Both the position numbers and the translations under genes were made by a program. This document shows positions 8,558 through 18,481 of a stretch of DNA of 51,242 nucleotides, piece by piece (positions within the stretch are counted from its first letter, which is position 1; each line of letters opens with the position of its first letter). Origin of the DNA: Acetobacteraceae bacterium (lineage in GTDB: Bacteria > Pseudomonadota > Alphaproteobacteria > Acetobacterales > Acetobacteraceae); contig DNXO01000085.1 of assembly GCA_003506895.1 (NCBI GenBank), positions 1 to 51,242 on the forward strand. Direction: 5' to 3'. Under the pieces are notes generated by a model. The model worked only from the letters and a program-made list of their open reading frames with translations, ran no database searches and had not been told where the DNA came from.

Positions 8558-8791
8558 ATGAACGCATCGACGACGACATACGGCCACGCTGGCACGACCG
8601 GGCATACCGGCGGCTTGCTTCCTCTTATCTCTGCAAAACTGCAAAATGTTCGTGCCCGTTGGGCTGAAAAGCGCGCCCGCGCCCGGGACATGCAGGATCT
8701 CTATCGCTTCAGCGACCGTGAATTGTGGGATATCGGCATGAGCCGCTCCGACTTCATGGCGGTCGAGAACGGCACTTTCCGCCGCGATTGA
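8558..8791 (+). CDS. DUF1127 domain protein
   Basis: The small basic protein of 77 residues has a DUF1127 domain at about residues 38-66, recognised by the LYRFSDRELWDIGMSRSDF pattern. Members of this family in alphaproteobacteria are short, strongly expressed regulators; several are reported to affect RNA turnover or phosphate and stress responses, but the role of this one is unknown. Its ATG follows CCGAAGGAACGTGAACA, a good ribosome binding site. It stands alone, converging on the dioxygenase gene, with a palindromic repeat between them. Confidence 0.85.
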   Translation: MNASTTTYGHAGTTGHTGGLLPLISAKLQNVRARWAEKRARARDMQDLYRFSDRELWDIGMSRSDFMAVENGTFRRD

Positions 8792-8848
8792 CGTTTCCGC
8801 GCTATATGCCAACCGGTCATCATACCGGCTCCTGGCCTCATCTCGTCG

Positions 8849-8868
8849 TGGCGGGCGAAGGCCCGCCA
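8849..8868. repeat. REP-like palindrome, GAAG tetraloop
   Basis: TGGCGGGC and GCCCGCCA form an exact 8-bp stem around GAAG. The same core, GGCGGGCGAAGGCCCGCC, recurs at 27902-27919. It lies between two convergent genes and may serve as a two-way terminator. Such dispersed palindromes are common in alphaproteobacterial genomes. Confidence 0.7.
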
Positions 8869-8999
8869 TCCACGCCTTGACGCACCCAGGGCAAAGGCAT
8901 GGATGCCAACCTCCGTCGGCATGATACGAGGGGAGTCGGCACAGTAGCCTCGTGACCCAGGCAAGTCCTGGCCATGGCGCACTGTAGTCGAGTCAAATA

Positions 9000-9881
9000 T
9001 CAAGCGGCTTCGGCGGCGACCGTTGGCAGTCCATCGGACACCGTGGTGCGGTGCAGATCGCGCACCTGGGTTTCGTCATGCTCACGCGCGCGATGCATCG
9101 TGCAGCGGTTGTCCCACATCACCAGATCGCCGACCGTCCAGTTATGCGTGTGGACAAATTGCGGCTGCGTCGCGAATTCCATCAGGTCCATCAACATCAT
9201 GCGGGCCTCGGGCTCCTCCATCCCGCGAATGCGCCCGGCGTGAGACGATAGATACAGCGACTTGCGTCCCGATGCCGGATGCGTCCGCACCATCAGTTGC
9301 GGCACCGGAGCCATCTTCACGCGCTCTTCCTCCGACCAGTCGGTGAAGCCAATCTTGGCTCGCGAGAACAACTGCGTGTGCTCGCAGATCATCCCGTCCA
9401 GCAGAGCCTTTTTCCCGTCGGGCAGGGCGTCCCACGCCGCGCGCATATCAGCGAACTGCGTCTCGCCGCCCTCGGATGGAATCCTGCGCGCTGACAAGAG
9501 CGAAAACCGAGCGGGGACGCGCTTGAAGCTGCTGTCCGAATGCCAGAGCCGGTTGCCCAACCCGTTCAGCCGCAGGCGGTCGTCCTTCGCCCGGATGCGG
9601 TTGTTTTCGTCGAGATTGGAGATGTCGGAAACGTGCGGGTTCAGTCTCGGCACGTAGTCCTTGCGGTAGAGTTTGACAGTGGTTTCCAAATCGCCGAACC
9701 GGCGGCTGAACGCCATCTGCTGTTCATCGTCGATGAACTGTCCTGGAAACACCAGCACGCCGTATTGGTTGATGGCAGCTTCGACCGCGGCGACGGTGCC
9801 GTCGGTCAGCGGTTCGCGCAGATCGAGGCCGGTGACCCCGGCCACGAAGACCGTGTGCAGCGGCTTTACCGTTATGGACAT
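9000..9881 (-). CDS. TauD/TfdA-family alpha-ketoglutarate-dependent dioxygenase
   Basis: These non-heme iron enzymes hydroxylate small acids such as taurine or 2,4-D, using alpha-ketoglutarate and oxygen. The 293-residue product has the iron-binding triad: H114 and D116 (WHSDSSF) and H263 (CTMHRA), plus R278 (HRTT) for the alpha-ketoglutarate carboxylate. The start at 9881 was chosen because GGGGAGAGAAGGCG precedes it; the longer frame to 9998 has no such site. It is transcribed away from the binding-protein gene at 10022 across a 140-base shared promoter region. The substrate cannot be read from the sequence; neighbours hint at an aromatic or carboxylated compound. Confidence 0.9.
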   Translation of the reverse strand: MSITVKPLHTVFVAGVTGLDLREPLTDGTVAAVEAAINQYGVLVFPGQFIDDEQQMAFSRRFGDLETTVKLYRKDYVPRLNPHVSDISNLDENNRIRAKDDRLRLNGLGNRLWHSDSSFKRVPARFSLLSARRIPSEGGETQFADMRAAWDALPDGKKALLDGMICEHTQLFSRAKIGFTDWSEEERVKMAPVPQLMVRTHPASGRKSLYLSSHAGRIRGMEEPEARMMLMDLMEFATQPQFVHTHNWTVGDLVMWDNRCTMHRAREHDETQVRDLHRTTVSDGLPTVAAEAA

Positions 9882-10021
9882 CGCCTTCTCTCCCCTAATA
9901 CCCGGGAGCCTAAAGTCGGATGGCCAGAAGTGGCAAATAACGGGATGGTTTCCGCCGCCGTAAAACCGTTCTAACGTCCTTCGATAAGCCCGCGGCATGT
10001 CGGGCGACGGGGGGAACTATA

Positions 10022-11287
10022 ATGACGCTTTCGATCGGCCGTTTCGGCGGCGTGGCGCGATATATTCTTTTGCTGACAGCGATTCTGCTTTCGCCTGTCC
10101 GAGCGGCGGAGCCCGAACCGATCAGGATCGGTCTTGGCGAGGCGCAGACCGGTGCCCTGGCGGCGATCGGCAAATCCGGCATCCTAGCCATGCAAATCTG
10201 GGTCGAGAAAATCAACGCCGCCAGCGGTTTGCTCGGGCGTCCGGTGAAGTTGATTACCTACGATACCCAAAGCAATCCAGCGAACGTGCCCGGGATCTAC
10301 GTCAAGCTGCTTGATGTGGACCATGTTGACTTCGTGCTGTCCGGCTACTCCACCAACATGACCGCACCGGCCATGCCGATCGTGATCGGACACAAGAAGC
10401 TGTTCATCAGCCTGTTCGCCCTGGCGGTGAATGGCGAGTATCACGACCCAAGGGTCTTCGCGATGATACCTGTGGGCCCGGAACCGAAGCGTGCCTTCTC
10501 CAGGGGCTTCTTCGATATCGCCGCCAGCCTGTCCCCCAAACCCGAAACTCTGGCCATCATCGGCGCCGACGCCGAATTCGCCCGCAACGCCACCGATGGT
10601 GCCCGGACCAACGCCAGGGATGTCGGGCTGCGGATCGTTTACGACAGCAGCTATCCACCAACCACGACAGACTTCGCACCGGTTCTGCGGTCGCTACGCG
10701 CGACAAACCCGGATGTGATCTATGTCGCCTCCTATCCGACGGACAGCGCCGGCATCCTGCGCGCCGCCAACGAGATGGGACTGAAAGCGCGCCTGTTCGG
10801 CGGCAGTTTGGTCGGCCTTGCCTCGGCGGCAATGAAAACCCAGCTAGGGCCTTTGCTGAATGGCGTCGTACTGGGCGAGCAATGGGTGCCGGCGCCGAAG
10901 CTGCGATACCCGGGTGTGATGGACTTCCTGCAAACCTACCGTGCCAGGGCGGCTGAAGCGGGAGTCGATCAGCTTGGCGTCTTCCTGCCGCCCTTCGCCT
11001 ATGCCCGGATGCAGGTGCTGGAGCAGGCGGTGAAAGCGACCGGCAGCCTGGATGACAACAAGCTGGCCGACTTTATCCGGTCCCACACGTTCAACACCGT
11101 TGTCGGCGACGTTACCTATGGCAAGGATGGTGAATGGGCTGACTCGCGGCTGGTTTGGACCCAGTTTCAGGGCATCAAGGACAACAACCTCAGCCAGTTC
11201 ATGGATCCCGCGACCGAGGTCGTGTTGTTGCCGAAAGAAGCGAGATCGGGCGCGCTGATCACGCCGTACCAGGCAGGTGGCCAATGA
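10022..11287 (+). CDS. Periplasmic substrate-binding protein, branched-chain amino acid / amide type
   Basis: The 421-residue protein has a signal peptide (about 1-28, ending SPVRA-A) and a two-lobed periplasmic binding fold of the Leu/Ile/Val type (IRIGLGEAQTGALAAIG at the start of the mature domain). Proteins of this type normally feed an ABC importer with two permeases and two ATPases. None of these is nearby; instead its stop overlaps the start of an MFS transporter gene (ATGA). The start ATG follows GGGGGGAAC. It may bind an aromatic acid or amide, judging from the downstream P450. It could also serve an ABC system encoded elsewhere. Confidence 0.88.
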   Translation: MTLSIGRFGGVARYILLLTAILLSPVRAAEPEPIRIGLGEAQTGALAAIGKSGILAMQIWVEKINAASGLLGRPVKLITYDTQSNPANVPGIYVKLLDVDHVDFVLSGYSTNMTAPAMPIVIGHKKLFISLFALAVNGEYHDPRVFAMIPVGPEPKRAFSRGFFDIAASLSPKPETLAIIGADAEFARNATDGARTNARDVGLRIVYDSSYPPTTTDFAPVLRSLRATNPDVIYVASYPTDSAGILRAANEMGLKARLFGGSLVGLASAAMKTQLGPLLNGVVLGEQWVPAPKLRYPGVMDFLQTYRARAAEAGVDQLGVFLPPFAYARMQVLEQAVKATGSLDDNKLADFIRSHTFNTVVGDVTYGKDGEWADSRLVWTQFQGIKDNNLSQFMDPATEVVLLPKEARSGALITPYQAGGQ

Positions 11288-12600
11288 CACCGGAGTCCGA
11301 CCATCTCGAAAAAGAAACAATCAGTAAGGTCGCCTGGAGACTACTGCCGCTGGTGTTCCTGCTTTACCTGCTCAGCCTGATAGATCGGGCCAATCTTGGT
11401 ATCGGCGCGCTGACGATGAACCGCGACCTGGGGCTGAGTGTCGCGACCTATAGTCTGGGGGTGGCGGTCTTCTTCTTTGGTTACATCCCGTTTGAGATCC
11501 CGAGCAACGTGATCCTGGAACGGGTTGGTGCGCGGCTATGGATCGGGCGCATCGCTATTACTTGGGGACTGGTGGCGAGCGCCATGGCCTTGGTGGATGG
11601 TGAACGAAGCTTTCTGGCGGTTCGGTTCCTGCTTGGGGTTGCCGAAGCAGGCTTGTTTCCAGGCATGTTGCTCTATCTGACCTATTGGTTTCCAAACGCC
11701 TATCGCGCGCGAGTGAATGCCGCCCTGGTGCTCGCGCTTCCGGCCGCGAATGTCATTGGTGCCCCGCTGGGAAGCAGCCTGCTGGAACTGCACGGGTTCC
11801 TGGGCCTCGCCGGATGGCGGTGGATGTTTGTTCTGGAAGGGATACCATCGGTCATCCTGGGTTTCGTCGTTCTGCGGCGGCTGACGGACCGCCCAGCGAA
11901 GGCCGACTGGCTGAGTCCGGCGCAACGGGCGTGGCTGGAGACGACGCTGGCCAATGAGCGGGCGTTGGTGGAATCCGCGCATAGCCCGATGGGTCTATGG
12001 CGAGGGCTGACCGATCCGCGCGTTCTTGCATTGTGCGTGGTTTATTTCGCCTTCGGCTCGACCTCGTATGGAATGAGCTATTTCCTGCCGCAGTTCATCA
12101 AGGTCTGGGGCATGAGCAATCTGGCGACCGGCTGGACCGTCGCGGTTCCCGAGGGGCTGGGGATCATCGGCCTGCTGGTGTGGAGTTACTGGTCCGACCG
12201 GGTTGGCAACCGCCGTTTCAGTCTGATCATTGCTTTGTTGATCGCCGGGTTTGGACTTTGGGGCATGGGGTACTACGGAAGCTCTCCATGGTCGTTGATC
12301 GCCGTATCGATGGTTTCCATTGGCTACGGCGCGGCTCGGCCGATGTTCTGGACCCTGCCACCGGCATTTCTGAGCCGTTCGGCCATGGCCGGTGCGATCG
12401 CACTGATCAGTTGCTTCGCGAATTTCGGAGGGATTGTAGGGCCGGTTGCGATCGGTTGGGCCAAGACGGCGACAAACAGTTTTGCCGGCGGGTTGTACTT
12501 CATCGCGGCGGCCACCTTCCTGGCGGCGGCGATTATCGCGTTCGTCATCAAGCCGGCGCTTTCGGATACCGGGGCTATGCGTACGGCGGTGGTCAGGTAG
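11284..12600 (+). CDS. MFS transporter, anion:cation symporter type
   Basis: The 438-residue product has about 12 membrane spans. The N-terminus (LLYLLSLIDRANLGIGALTM) is the typical first-span signature of the anion:cation symporter family, which takes up organic acids such as phthalate, hydroxyphenylacetate or hexuronates with protons. The start is the ATG overlapping the TGA of the upstream binding-protein gene; the open frame extends further upstream but only inside that gene. The next gene, 38 bases on, is a P450 predicted to use a benzoate-like acid, which fits uptake of an aromatic carboxylate. The exact substrate is inference. Confidence 0.9.
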   Translation: MTPESDHLEKETISKVAWRLLPLVFLLYLLSLIDRANLGIGALTMNRDLGLSVATYSLGVAVFFFGYIPFEIPSNVILERVGARLWIGRIAITWGLVASAMALVDGERSFLAVRFLLGVAEAGLFPGMLLYLTYWFPNAYRARVNAALVLALPAANVIGAPLGSSLLELHGFLGLAGWRWMFVLEGIPSVILGFVVLRRLTDRPAKADWLSPAQRAWLETTLANERALVESAHSPMGLWRGLTDPRVLALCVVYFAFGSTSYGMSYFLPQFIKVWGMSNLATGWTVAVPEGLGIIGLLVWSYWSDRVGNRRFSLIIALLIAGFGLWGMGYYGSSPWSLIAVSMVSIGYGAARPMFWTLPPAFLSRSAMAGAIALISCFANFGGIVGPVAIGWAKTATNSFAGGLYFIAAATFLAAAIIAFVIKPALSDTGAMRTAVVR

Positions 12601-12638
12601 GGTGCTGCACAACAAAGCGCCAAGGGGGAGATGAAACG

Positions 12639-13826
12639 ATGATTCCAGCGCTCGATATCGACCCATTCTGCCAAGCCTTTTTCGACGATCCGTATCCCGC
12701 GCATGCAGCGATGCGCGAGGCCGGAGCGGTGGTTTACCTGCCGCGCTACGACATCCATGCCGTCGCGCGGTATGACGACGTGCGCGGCATGTTGATGGAC
12801 TGGGGCAGCTACTGCAGCGCCCGTGGGGTCGGCATGTCCGATTTCGCGAAGGAGAAGCCCTGGCGGTTGCCCAGTCTGCTGCTGGAGACGGACCCGCCAC
12901 TGCATGACCGGACCCGGAAGCTGATGGACAAGGTCTTGTCGCCAGCCGCGGTGCGGGCGTTGCGGGACTCGTTCGCGTCCGCCGCCGACAGCCTGATCGA
13001 CGATCTGTTGGTTCGGGGCACGTTCGATGCCGTGCGCGATCTGGCCGAGGCCTATCCGCTGACCGTATTCCCGGATGCGGTTGGGATGCCCGCTGAGAAC
13101 CGGCGGTTTCTGCTGCCGTACGGGAACATGGTGTTCAACAGCTTCGGCCCGCGAAATGCGTTCTTCGAGGCGGCGGTGACCGACGCGGAGCCGGTGCTGG
13201 CCTGGGTGCAGGCGCAATCGAAACGGGAGGCTCTGACCGGAACCGGCTTCGGCGCGGTGATCCACGCGGCGACCGACACAGGTGAATTCACGACCGCGGA
13301 GGCCGAGGTTCTGGTGCGCTCCCTGCTGACGGCGGGTGTAGATACAACCGTCAATGGACTATGTGCCGCCGTGTATTGCCTGGCGCGGTTTCCCGCCGTG
13401 TTCACGCAGTTGCGCGCCGACCCGTCGCTGGCGCGTGCGGCGTTCGAGGAAGCGGTGCGGCTGGAAAGTCCGGTGCAGACATTCTTCCGCACGACGACAC
13501 GGGAGGTGACGATCGGCGATGAAACCGTGCCGGAGGGGACGAAGGTGCTGATGTTTCTGGGCGCCGCGAACCGCGACCCAAGGCGGTGGGAACAGCCCGA
13601 TGACTTCGATATCACGCGCCGCAACGCCGGTCATGTCGGCTTCGGCACCGGCATTCACGGCTGCGTCGGGGCTGTGCTGGCTCGTCTGGAGGGGGAGTTG
13701 GTGCTGAACGCCATCGCCCGGAAAGTGGAATCGATCGAGATTGTTGGGGAACCGAAGCGGCGTTACAATAACACGTTGCGCGGAATGGCGAGCCTGCCGG
13801 TGCGGATGACGGCGAGGGGTGGATAG
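12639..13826 (+). CDS. Cytochrome P450, CYP199-like (benzoate-type substrate predicted)
   Basis: The 395-residue soluble P450 has the heme loop FGTGIHGCVG at 335-344 (ligand C342), the oxygen-activation motif AGVDTT at 232-237 and the K-helix ExxR (EAVR) at 271-274. The segments SLLTAGVDTTVNGLCAAVYC and SPVQTFFRTTTREV match my recollection of CYP199A4 of Rhodopseudomonas palustris, which O-demethylates 4-methoxybenzoate. The residues that hold the substrate carboxylate there (Arg92, Ser95, Arg243, Ser244) line up with R76, S79, R227 and S228 at a constant offset of 16. AGGGGGAG precedes the start. No ferredoxin or reductase gene is adjacent, so electron donors must come from elsewhere. Confidence 0.92.
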   Translation: MIPALDIDPFCQAFFDDPYPAHAAMREAGAVVYLPRYDIHAVARYDDVRGMLMDWGSYCSARGVGMSDFAKEKPWRLPSLLLETDPPLHDRTRKLMDKVLSPAAVRALRDSFASAADSLIDDLLVRGTFDAVRDLAEAYPLTVFPDAVGMPAENRRFLLPYGNMVFNSFGPRNAFFEAAVTDAEPVLAWVQAQSKREALTGTGFGAVIHAATDTGEFTTAEAEVLVRSLLTAGVDTTVNGLCAAVYCLARFPAVFTQLRADPSLARAAFEEAVRLESPVQTFFRTTTREVTIGDETVPEGTKVLMFLGAANRDPRRWEQPDDFDITRRNAGHVGFGTGIHGCVGAVLARLEGELVLNAIARKVESIEIVGEPKRRYNNTLRGMASLPVRMTARGG

Positions 13827-13918
13827 AAAGACCCTTAGCCTCCGCCCGGGCCGAAACTTGAAACTTCCCCACCCCCGCGCAATGCTGCCGCAACGCAGCA
13901 TCCAAGGGACCCAACGCA

Positions 13919-15637
<1,719 letters not shown>

Positions 15638-15662
15638 TCGCTGGGACGTAAGCGAGACGCGT

Positions 15663-15702
15663 CCGGAATCGCCCGCGCCATTCACATGGCGGGTGATTCC
15701 GG
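15663..15702. terminator. Strong hairpin between convergent genes
   Basis: CCGGAATCGCCCGCGCCA (15663-15680) pairs with TGGCGGGTGATTCCGG (15687-15702) around a 6-base loop, with one wobble pair and a two-base bulge. It lies exactly between the amidohydrolase stop and the SulP stop. There is no T-run on either strand, so it may act as a two-way barrier rather than a classical intrinsic terminator. Confidence 0.6.
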
Positions 15703-15720
15703 TTCGCTCCAGAAACGGGG

Positions 15721-17208
15721 TCAGTCCAGCGGCGCTACCGCTACCGCCCCTTTATGCATGGCGAACCGCTCCACCATGGTTGCACTCGCGTCATTAAGGC
15801 CCACGACCTCCACCGCGCGTCCATAGCGCTGCGCTTTCATCACCACGCGATCGAGCGCGCCGATAGCCGAGATGTCCCAGAAATGCGCCGCCGTGACATT
15901 GATAACGATCCGCGGCACGGACTCCGTAACGTCGATTGAATCGGCGAACGTTCCTGCGGACGCAAAGAATACCTGCCCCTCAACGAAATAGGTCCGCAGG
16001 CTTCCATCCTCCGAAAGCTCCGACGTGATGAGGCTCAGCCGCGATACCTTTCCGGCGAAGAAGATGCCCGACAGCAGCACCCCCACGAGCACGCCTTTGG
16101 AGAGGTCAGCCGTCGCAACGACGGTTGCGACCGTTGCAAGCATGACGATGGAAGACGGCCATGGATTGGTCCGCAATGCGGTCAACGACTTCCAGGAAAA
16201 GGTATTGACGGATACCATGATCATGACAGCGGTCAGCGCCGCTACCGGAACGATTGCCAGCACTCGCTGTAGAATAACCAGCAGGGCCAGTAAAAATGCC
16301 CCACCCACAAAGGTCGAGAGCCTGCCCCGGCCGCCAGAGGTCACGTTGATCACCGACTGGCCAATCATGGCGCACCCGCCCATGCCACCGAAGAGAGCCG
16401 AGGCCATGTTGGCAATGCCCTGCCCAACGCATTCGTGGCTCTTGCTGCTTGGCGTATCGGTCAGGTCGTCAACAATTTGCGCGGTCAGAAGCGATTCAAG
16501 CAGCCCCACCGCGGCGAGCGTCAACGCCACGGGGGCAATGATTCCAAGCGTTCCCAGGGTGAAGGGTACCTGAGGCAAGCCGAAACTGGGCAGTGTTGAC
16601 GGCAACTGACCCAGATCGGCCACCGTGCGGACGTGAATCCCAAAGACCTCGGTAATGCCAGTCAGAACGACGATTGCCACCAACGGCGAAGGGACAGCCT
16701 TGGTGAGATACGGGAAGCCGTAGATGATCGCCAAACCAAGGGCGATCAGACCGTAAGTGACGTCGGGCACACCGACGAGTTGTGGAATCTGGGCAAGAAA
16801 AATCAGGATCGCGAGCGCGTTGACGAAGCCGGTGAGGACGGATTGAGAAACAAACCGCATCAACCGACCAAGTTTGAGCATACCGGCCACGATCTGGAAT
16901 ACACCCATCAGGATGGTGGCCGCGAACAGGTATTGGACGCCATGATCGTGAACGAGGCCGGTCATGAGAACAGCGGTGGAGGCCGTCGCGGCCGAGATCA
17001 TCGCCGGACGGCCGCCGGTAAAAGCGATGACACATGCGATAACGACCGAGGCATACAAGCCAACTTTGGGGTCAACGCCCGCGACGACCGAAAAGCCGAT
17101 TGCCTCTGGAATCAGGGCAAGGGCAACGACGACGCCCGACAAGATTTCCATGCGGGGGCTAAAAAGCCAATCACGCACAAAGCCATACTTCTTATTCAAG
17201 ATGTTCAT
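15721..17208 (-). CDS. SulP-family anion transporter with STAS domain
   Basis: The 495-residue membrane protein has the SulP start (LSGVVVALALIPEAIGFSVV, about residues 24-43), roughly 10-14 membrane spans and a C-terminal cytoplasmic STAS domain (about 400-495, including SVPRIVINVTAAHFWDISA). SulP proteins carry sulfate, bicarbonate or other anions; bacterial members are often sodium-bicarbonate or proton symporters. The substrate cannot be told from sequence alone, and no carbonic anhydrase or cysteine genes lie next to it. The ~350-base leader upstream contains hairpins. Confidence 0.92.
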   Translation of the reverse strand: MNILNKKYGFVRDWLFSPRMEILSGVVVALALIPEAIGFSVVAGVDPKVGLYASVVIACVIAFTGGRPAMISAATASTAVLMTGLVHDHGVQYLFAATILMGVFQIVAGMLKLGRLMRFVSQSVLTGFVNALAILIFLAQIPQLVGVPDVTYGLIALGLAIIYGFPYLTKAVPSPLVAIVVLTGITEVFGIHVRTVADLGQLPSTLPSFGLPQVPFTLGTLGIIAPVALTLAAVGLLESLLTAQIVDDLTDTPSSKSHECVGQGIANMASALFGGMGGCAMIGQSVINVTSGGRGRLSTFVGGAFLLALLVILQRVLAIVPVAALTAVMIMVSVNTFSWKSLTALRTNPWPSSIVMLATVATVVATADLSKGVLVGVLLSGIFFAGKVSRLSLITSELSEDGSLRTYFVEGQVFFASAGTFADSIDVTESVPRIVINVTAAHFWDISAIGALDRVVMKAQRYGRAVEVVGLNDASATMVERFAMHKGAVAVAPLD

Positions 17209-17237
17209 TCAATCAGGTCCGCAGTAGGCGCACGGGA

Positions 17238-17331
17238 AAGTCCGCTGACTCAGGCGGTGGACTTGGTGTCGTGTCATCTGCGTTGTCCGGCGGATTGGCG
17301 GCCGGAGGAGCCACCCGGGTTTTCACCGGGT
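17238..17331 (-). promoter_or_regulatory. Candidate structured leader of the SulP gene
   Basis: Two hairpins lie 30-125 bases before the SulP start. In the first, AAGTCC (17238-17243) pairs with GGACTT (17259-17264), with a competing CCGC/GCGG inner stem. In the second, ACCCGG (17313-17318) pairs with CCGGGT (17326-17331) around a 7-base loop. The sul1 RNA motif is a published conserved structure upstream of SulP genes in alphaproteobacteria; whether this is one has not been tested. Confidence 0.3.
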
Positions 17332-17343
17332 CCGAGCGAGTAG

Positions 17344-17463
17344 CTAAGGGTAACCTTCCGCTCGCTGCGATGCAACATGGAACGCGTAGGCAGCTTTGGC
17401 GAAAGGGTCCTGCGCGGTCATACGTCCGGCCGCGGTGCGGATGACCGCTGGCCCCGATGGCAT
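17344..17463 (-). CDS. Possible 39-residue protein or gene remnant
   Basis: The frame runs from ATG at 17463 to TAG at 17344. The translation (starting MPSGPAVIRTAAGRM) is protein-like, with a balanced mix of residues and mostly G or C at third positions. The frame stays open upstream of the ATG, so it could be the tail of a decayed longer gene. I recognise no family and see no good ribosome binding site. It may be chance. Confidence 0.2.
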   Translation of the reverse strand: MPSGPAVIRTAAGRMTAQDPFAKAAYAFHVASQRAEGYP

Positions 17464-17562
17464 TCGCTGATCGGAAAGGGCAAGTCCAGGTCTGTATATT
17501 TGTGAAAGTCGGCTCTGGTTCGGCCCTCTGGCGCGTTGCCGCTGGTGACCGGGTCGCTCGAT

Positions 17563-18381
17563 TCAGTTTGTCAGAGCATAATGTATCTGCACCGAGATGG
17601 TGACCGTGTCCTGCGACATGCCAGCCGTAAACGGCGGTAGCATGGCATTGCGGACCATCGCCTCCGCCGCGGCATCCAGCACCGATGAGCCAGCACTGTG
17701 GGCCAGCACGACGTCCAGCACATGCCCCGACCGATCGACTGTAAACCTCAAGACGACATTGCCTTCCGAACCTCTGCGACGCGCTTCCTCCGGGTAGGTC
17801 TTATGGGCCGAGAGCCATGTCGCGAGCGAATGTTGCCAATCGCTGGGGATCGGTGCCGCCGCAGCGGGCGACCGCGATGTCGGTTGGCTTGGCGGCACAT
17901 CGGCCGGCACATTGGCCGGCACAGTGGATAGATGCGGTTGGCTCGTCGGGGGTGTCTCCGCAATGTGCGGCGGCGGGACCGGTTTGGCCCGAGGGGGTGT
18001 CTTGTGCGCGACAGGTGGCCGCGGGATTGGCGGCGGTGCCTCGGTCGATTTTGTCTCGGGAGCAGATGCGGGAGGTTGCGGCTCCGGCGGGGATGGCATC
18101 GCGGCTGCGACGGGCGGATCAGGCATCGCAGCCGGCTCTGACGATGCGGGCTCTGGCGATACGGGCTGCGGCGGTGCCGGTTGCGGCGGTGCGAACACGA
18201 ATGCCACGGTTTCTTCATCCGGCAGCTTAGGCGCCACAGGCGATCGGACCATCGCCAGCAAGACCACGCCGACGGCGACGTGCAGCAGCACCGCCGCCCC
18301 CGCCGAAACGGCCGGTGTGCGGGTTTTCGGCAAGGACTTCTGCCAACGCGCCGATTTAGGCGTCTCCGTCGATGTTTCCAT
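17563..18381 (-). CDS. TonB-like energy transducer
   Basis: TonB links the proton motive force at the inner membrane to outer-membrane receptors. The 272-residue product has a cytoplasmic N-terminus, one span at about residues 27-46 (AGAAVLLHVAVGVVLLAMV), a long Pro-rich periplasmic spacer, and a C-terminal TonB domain in the last ~80 residues (YPEEARRRGSEGNVVLRFTV). The start at 18381 (METSTETP) is preferred: the longer frame to 18432 would put a perfect operator-like palindrome inside the coding region. It is divergent from the TonB-dependent receptor gene, so it is probably a dedicated TonB. No exbB or exbD is adjacent. Confidence 0.88.
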   Translation of the reverse strand: METSTETPKSARWQKSLPKTRTPAVSAGAAVLLHVAVGVVLLAMVRSPVAPKLPDEETVAFVFAPPQPAPPQPVSPEPASSEPAAMPDPPVAAAMPSPPEPQPPASAPETKSTEAPPPIPRPPVAHKTPPRAKPVPPPHIAETPPTSQPHLSTVPANVPADVPPSQPTSRSPAAAAPIPSDWQHSLATWLSAHKTYPEEARRRGSEGNVVLRFTVDRSGHVLDVVLAHSAGSSVLDAAAEAMVRNAMLPPFTAGMSQDTVTISVQIHYALTN

Positions 18382-18415
18382 CAGCCGGAGGGCTTGCGGT
18401 GGCCTTCGATATGAT

Positions 18416-18427
18416 ATGTTATAACAT
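18416..18427. promoter_or_regulatory. Perfect palindrome ATGTTATAACAT, candidate Zur operator
   Basis: This 12-bp exact palindrome lies between the divergent TonB gene (start 18381) and receptor gene (start 18482). TGTTATAACA cores are the hallmark of zinc-uptake-regulator (Zur) sites in many proteobacteria, from memory of published motifs. Its place would let one operator control both genes. That the receptor takes up zinc follows only if the box is truly Zur. Confidence 0.5.
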
Positions 18428-18481
18428 TCCATTGATCGCCACTATACCCGCCGTCCAGGCGATTGGGAAGGATCCGAACCG

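Larger units (their letters stand above)
17209..17562. other. 354-base spacer upstream of the SulP gene
   Basis: The part next to the SulP start carries two hairpins (separate entry), the middle holds a possible 39-codon frame (17344-17463, minus), and the rest (17470-17562) shows nothing recognisable. It forms the 5' side of the SulP gene and the 3' side of the TonB-like gene, both on the minus strand. Confidence 0.5.
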
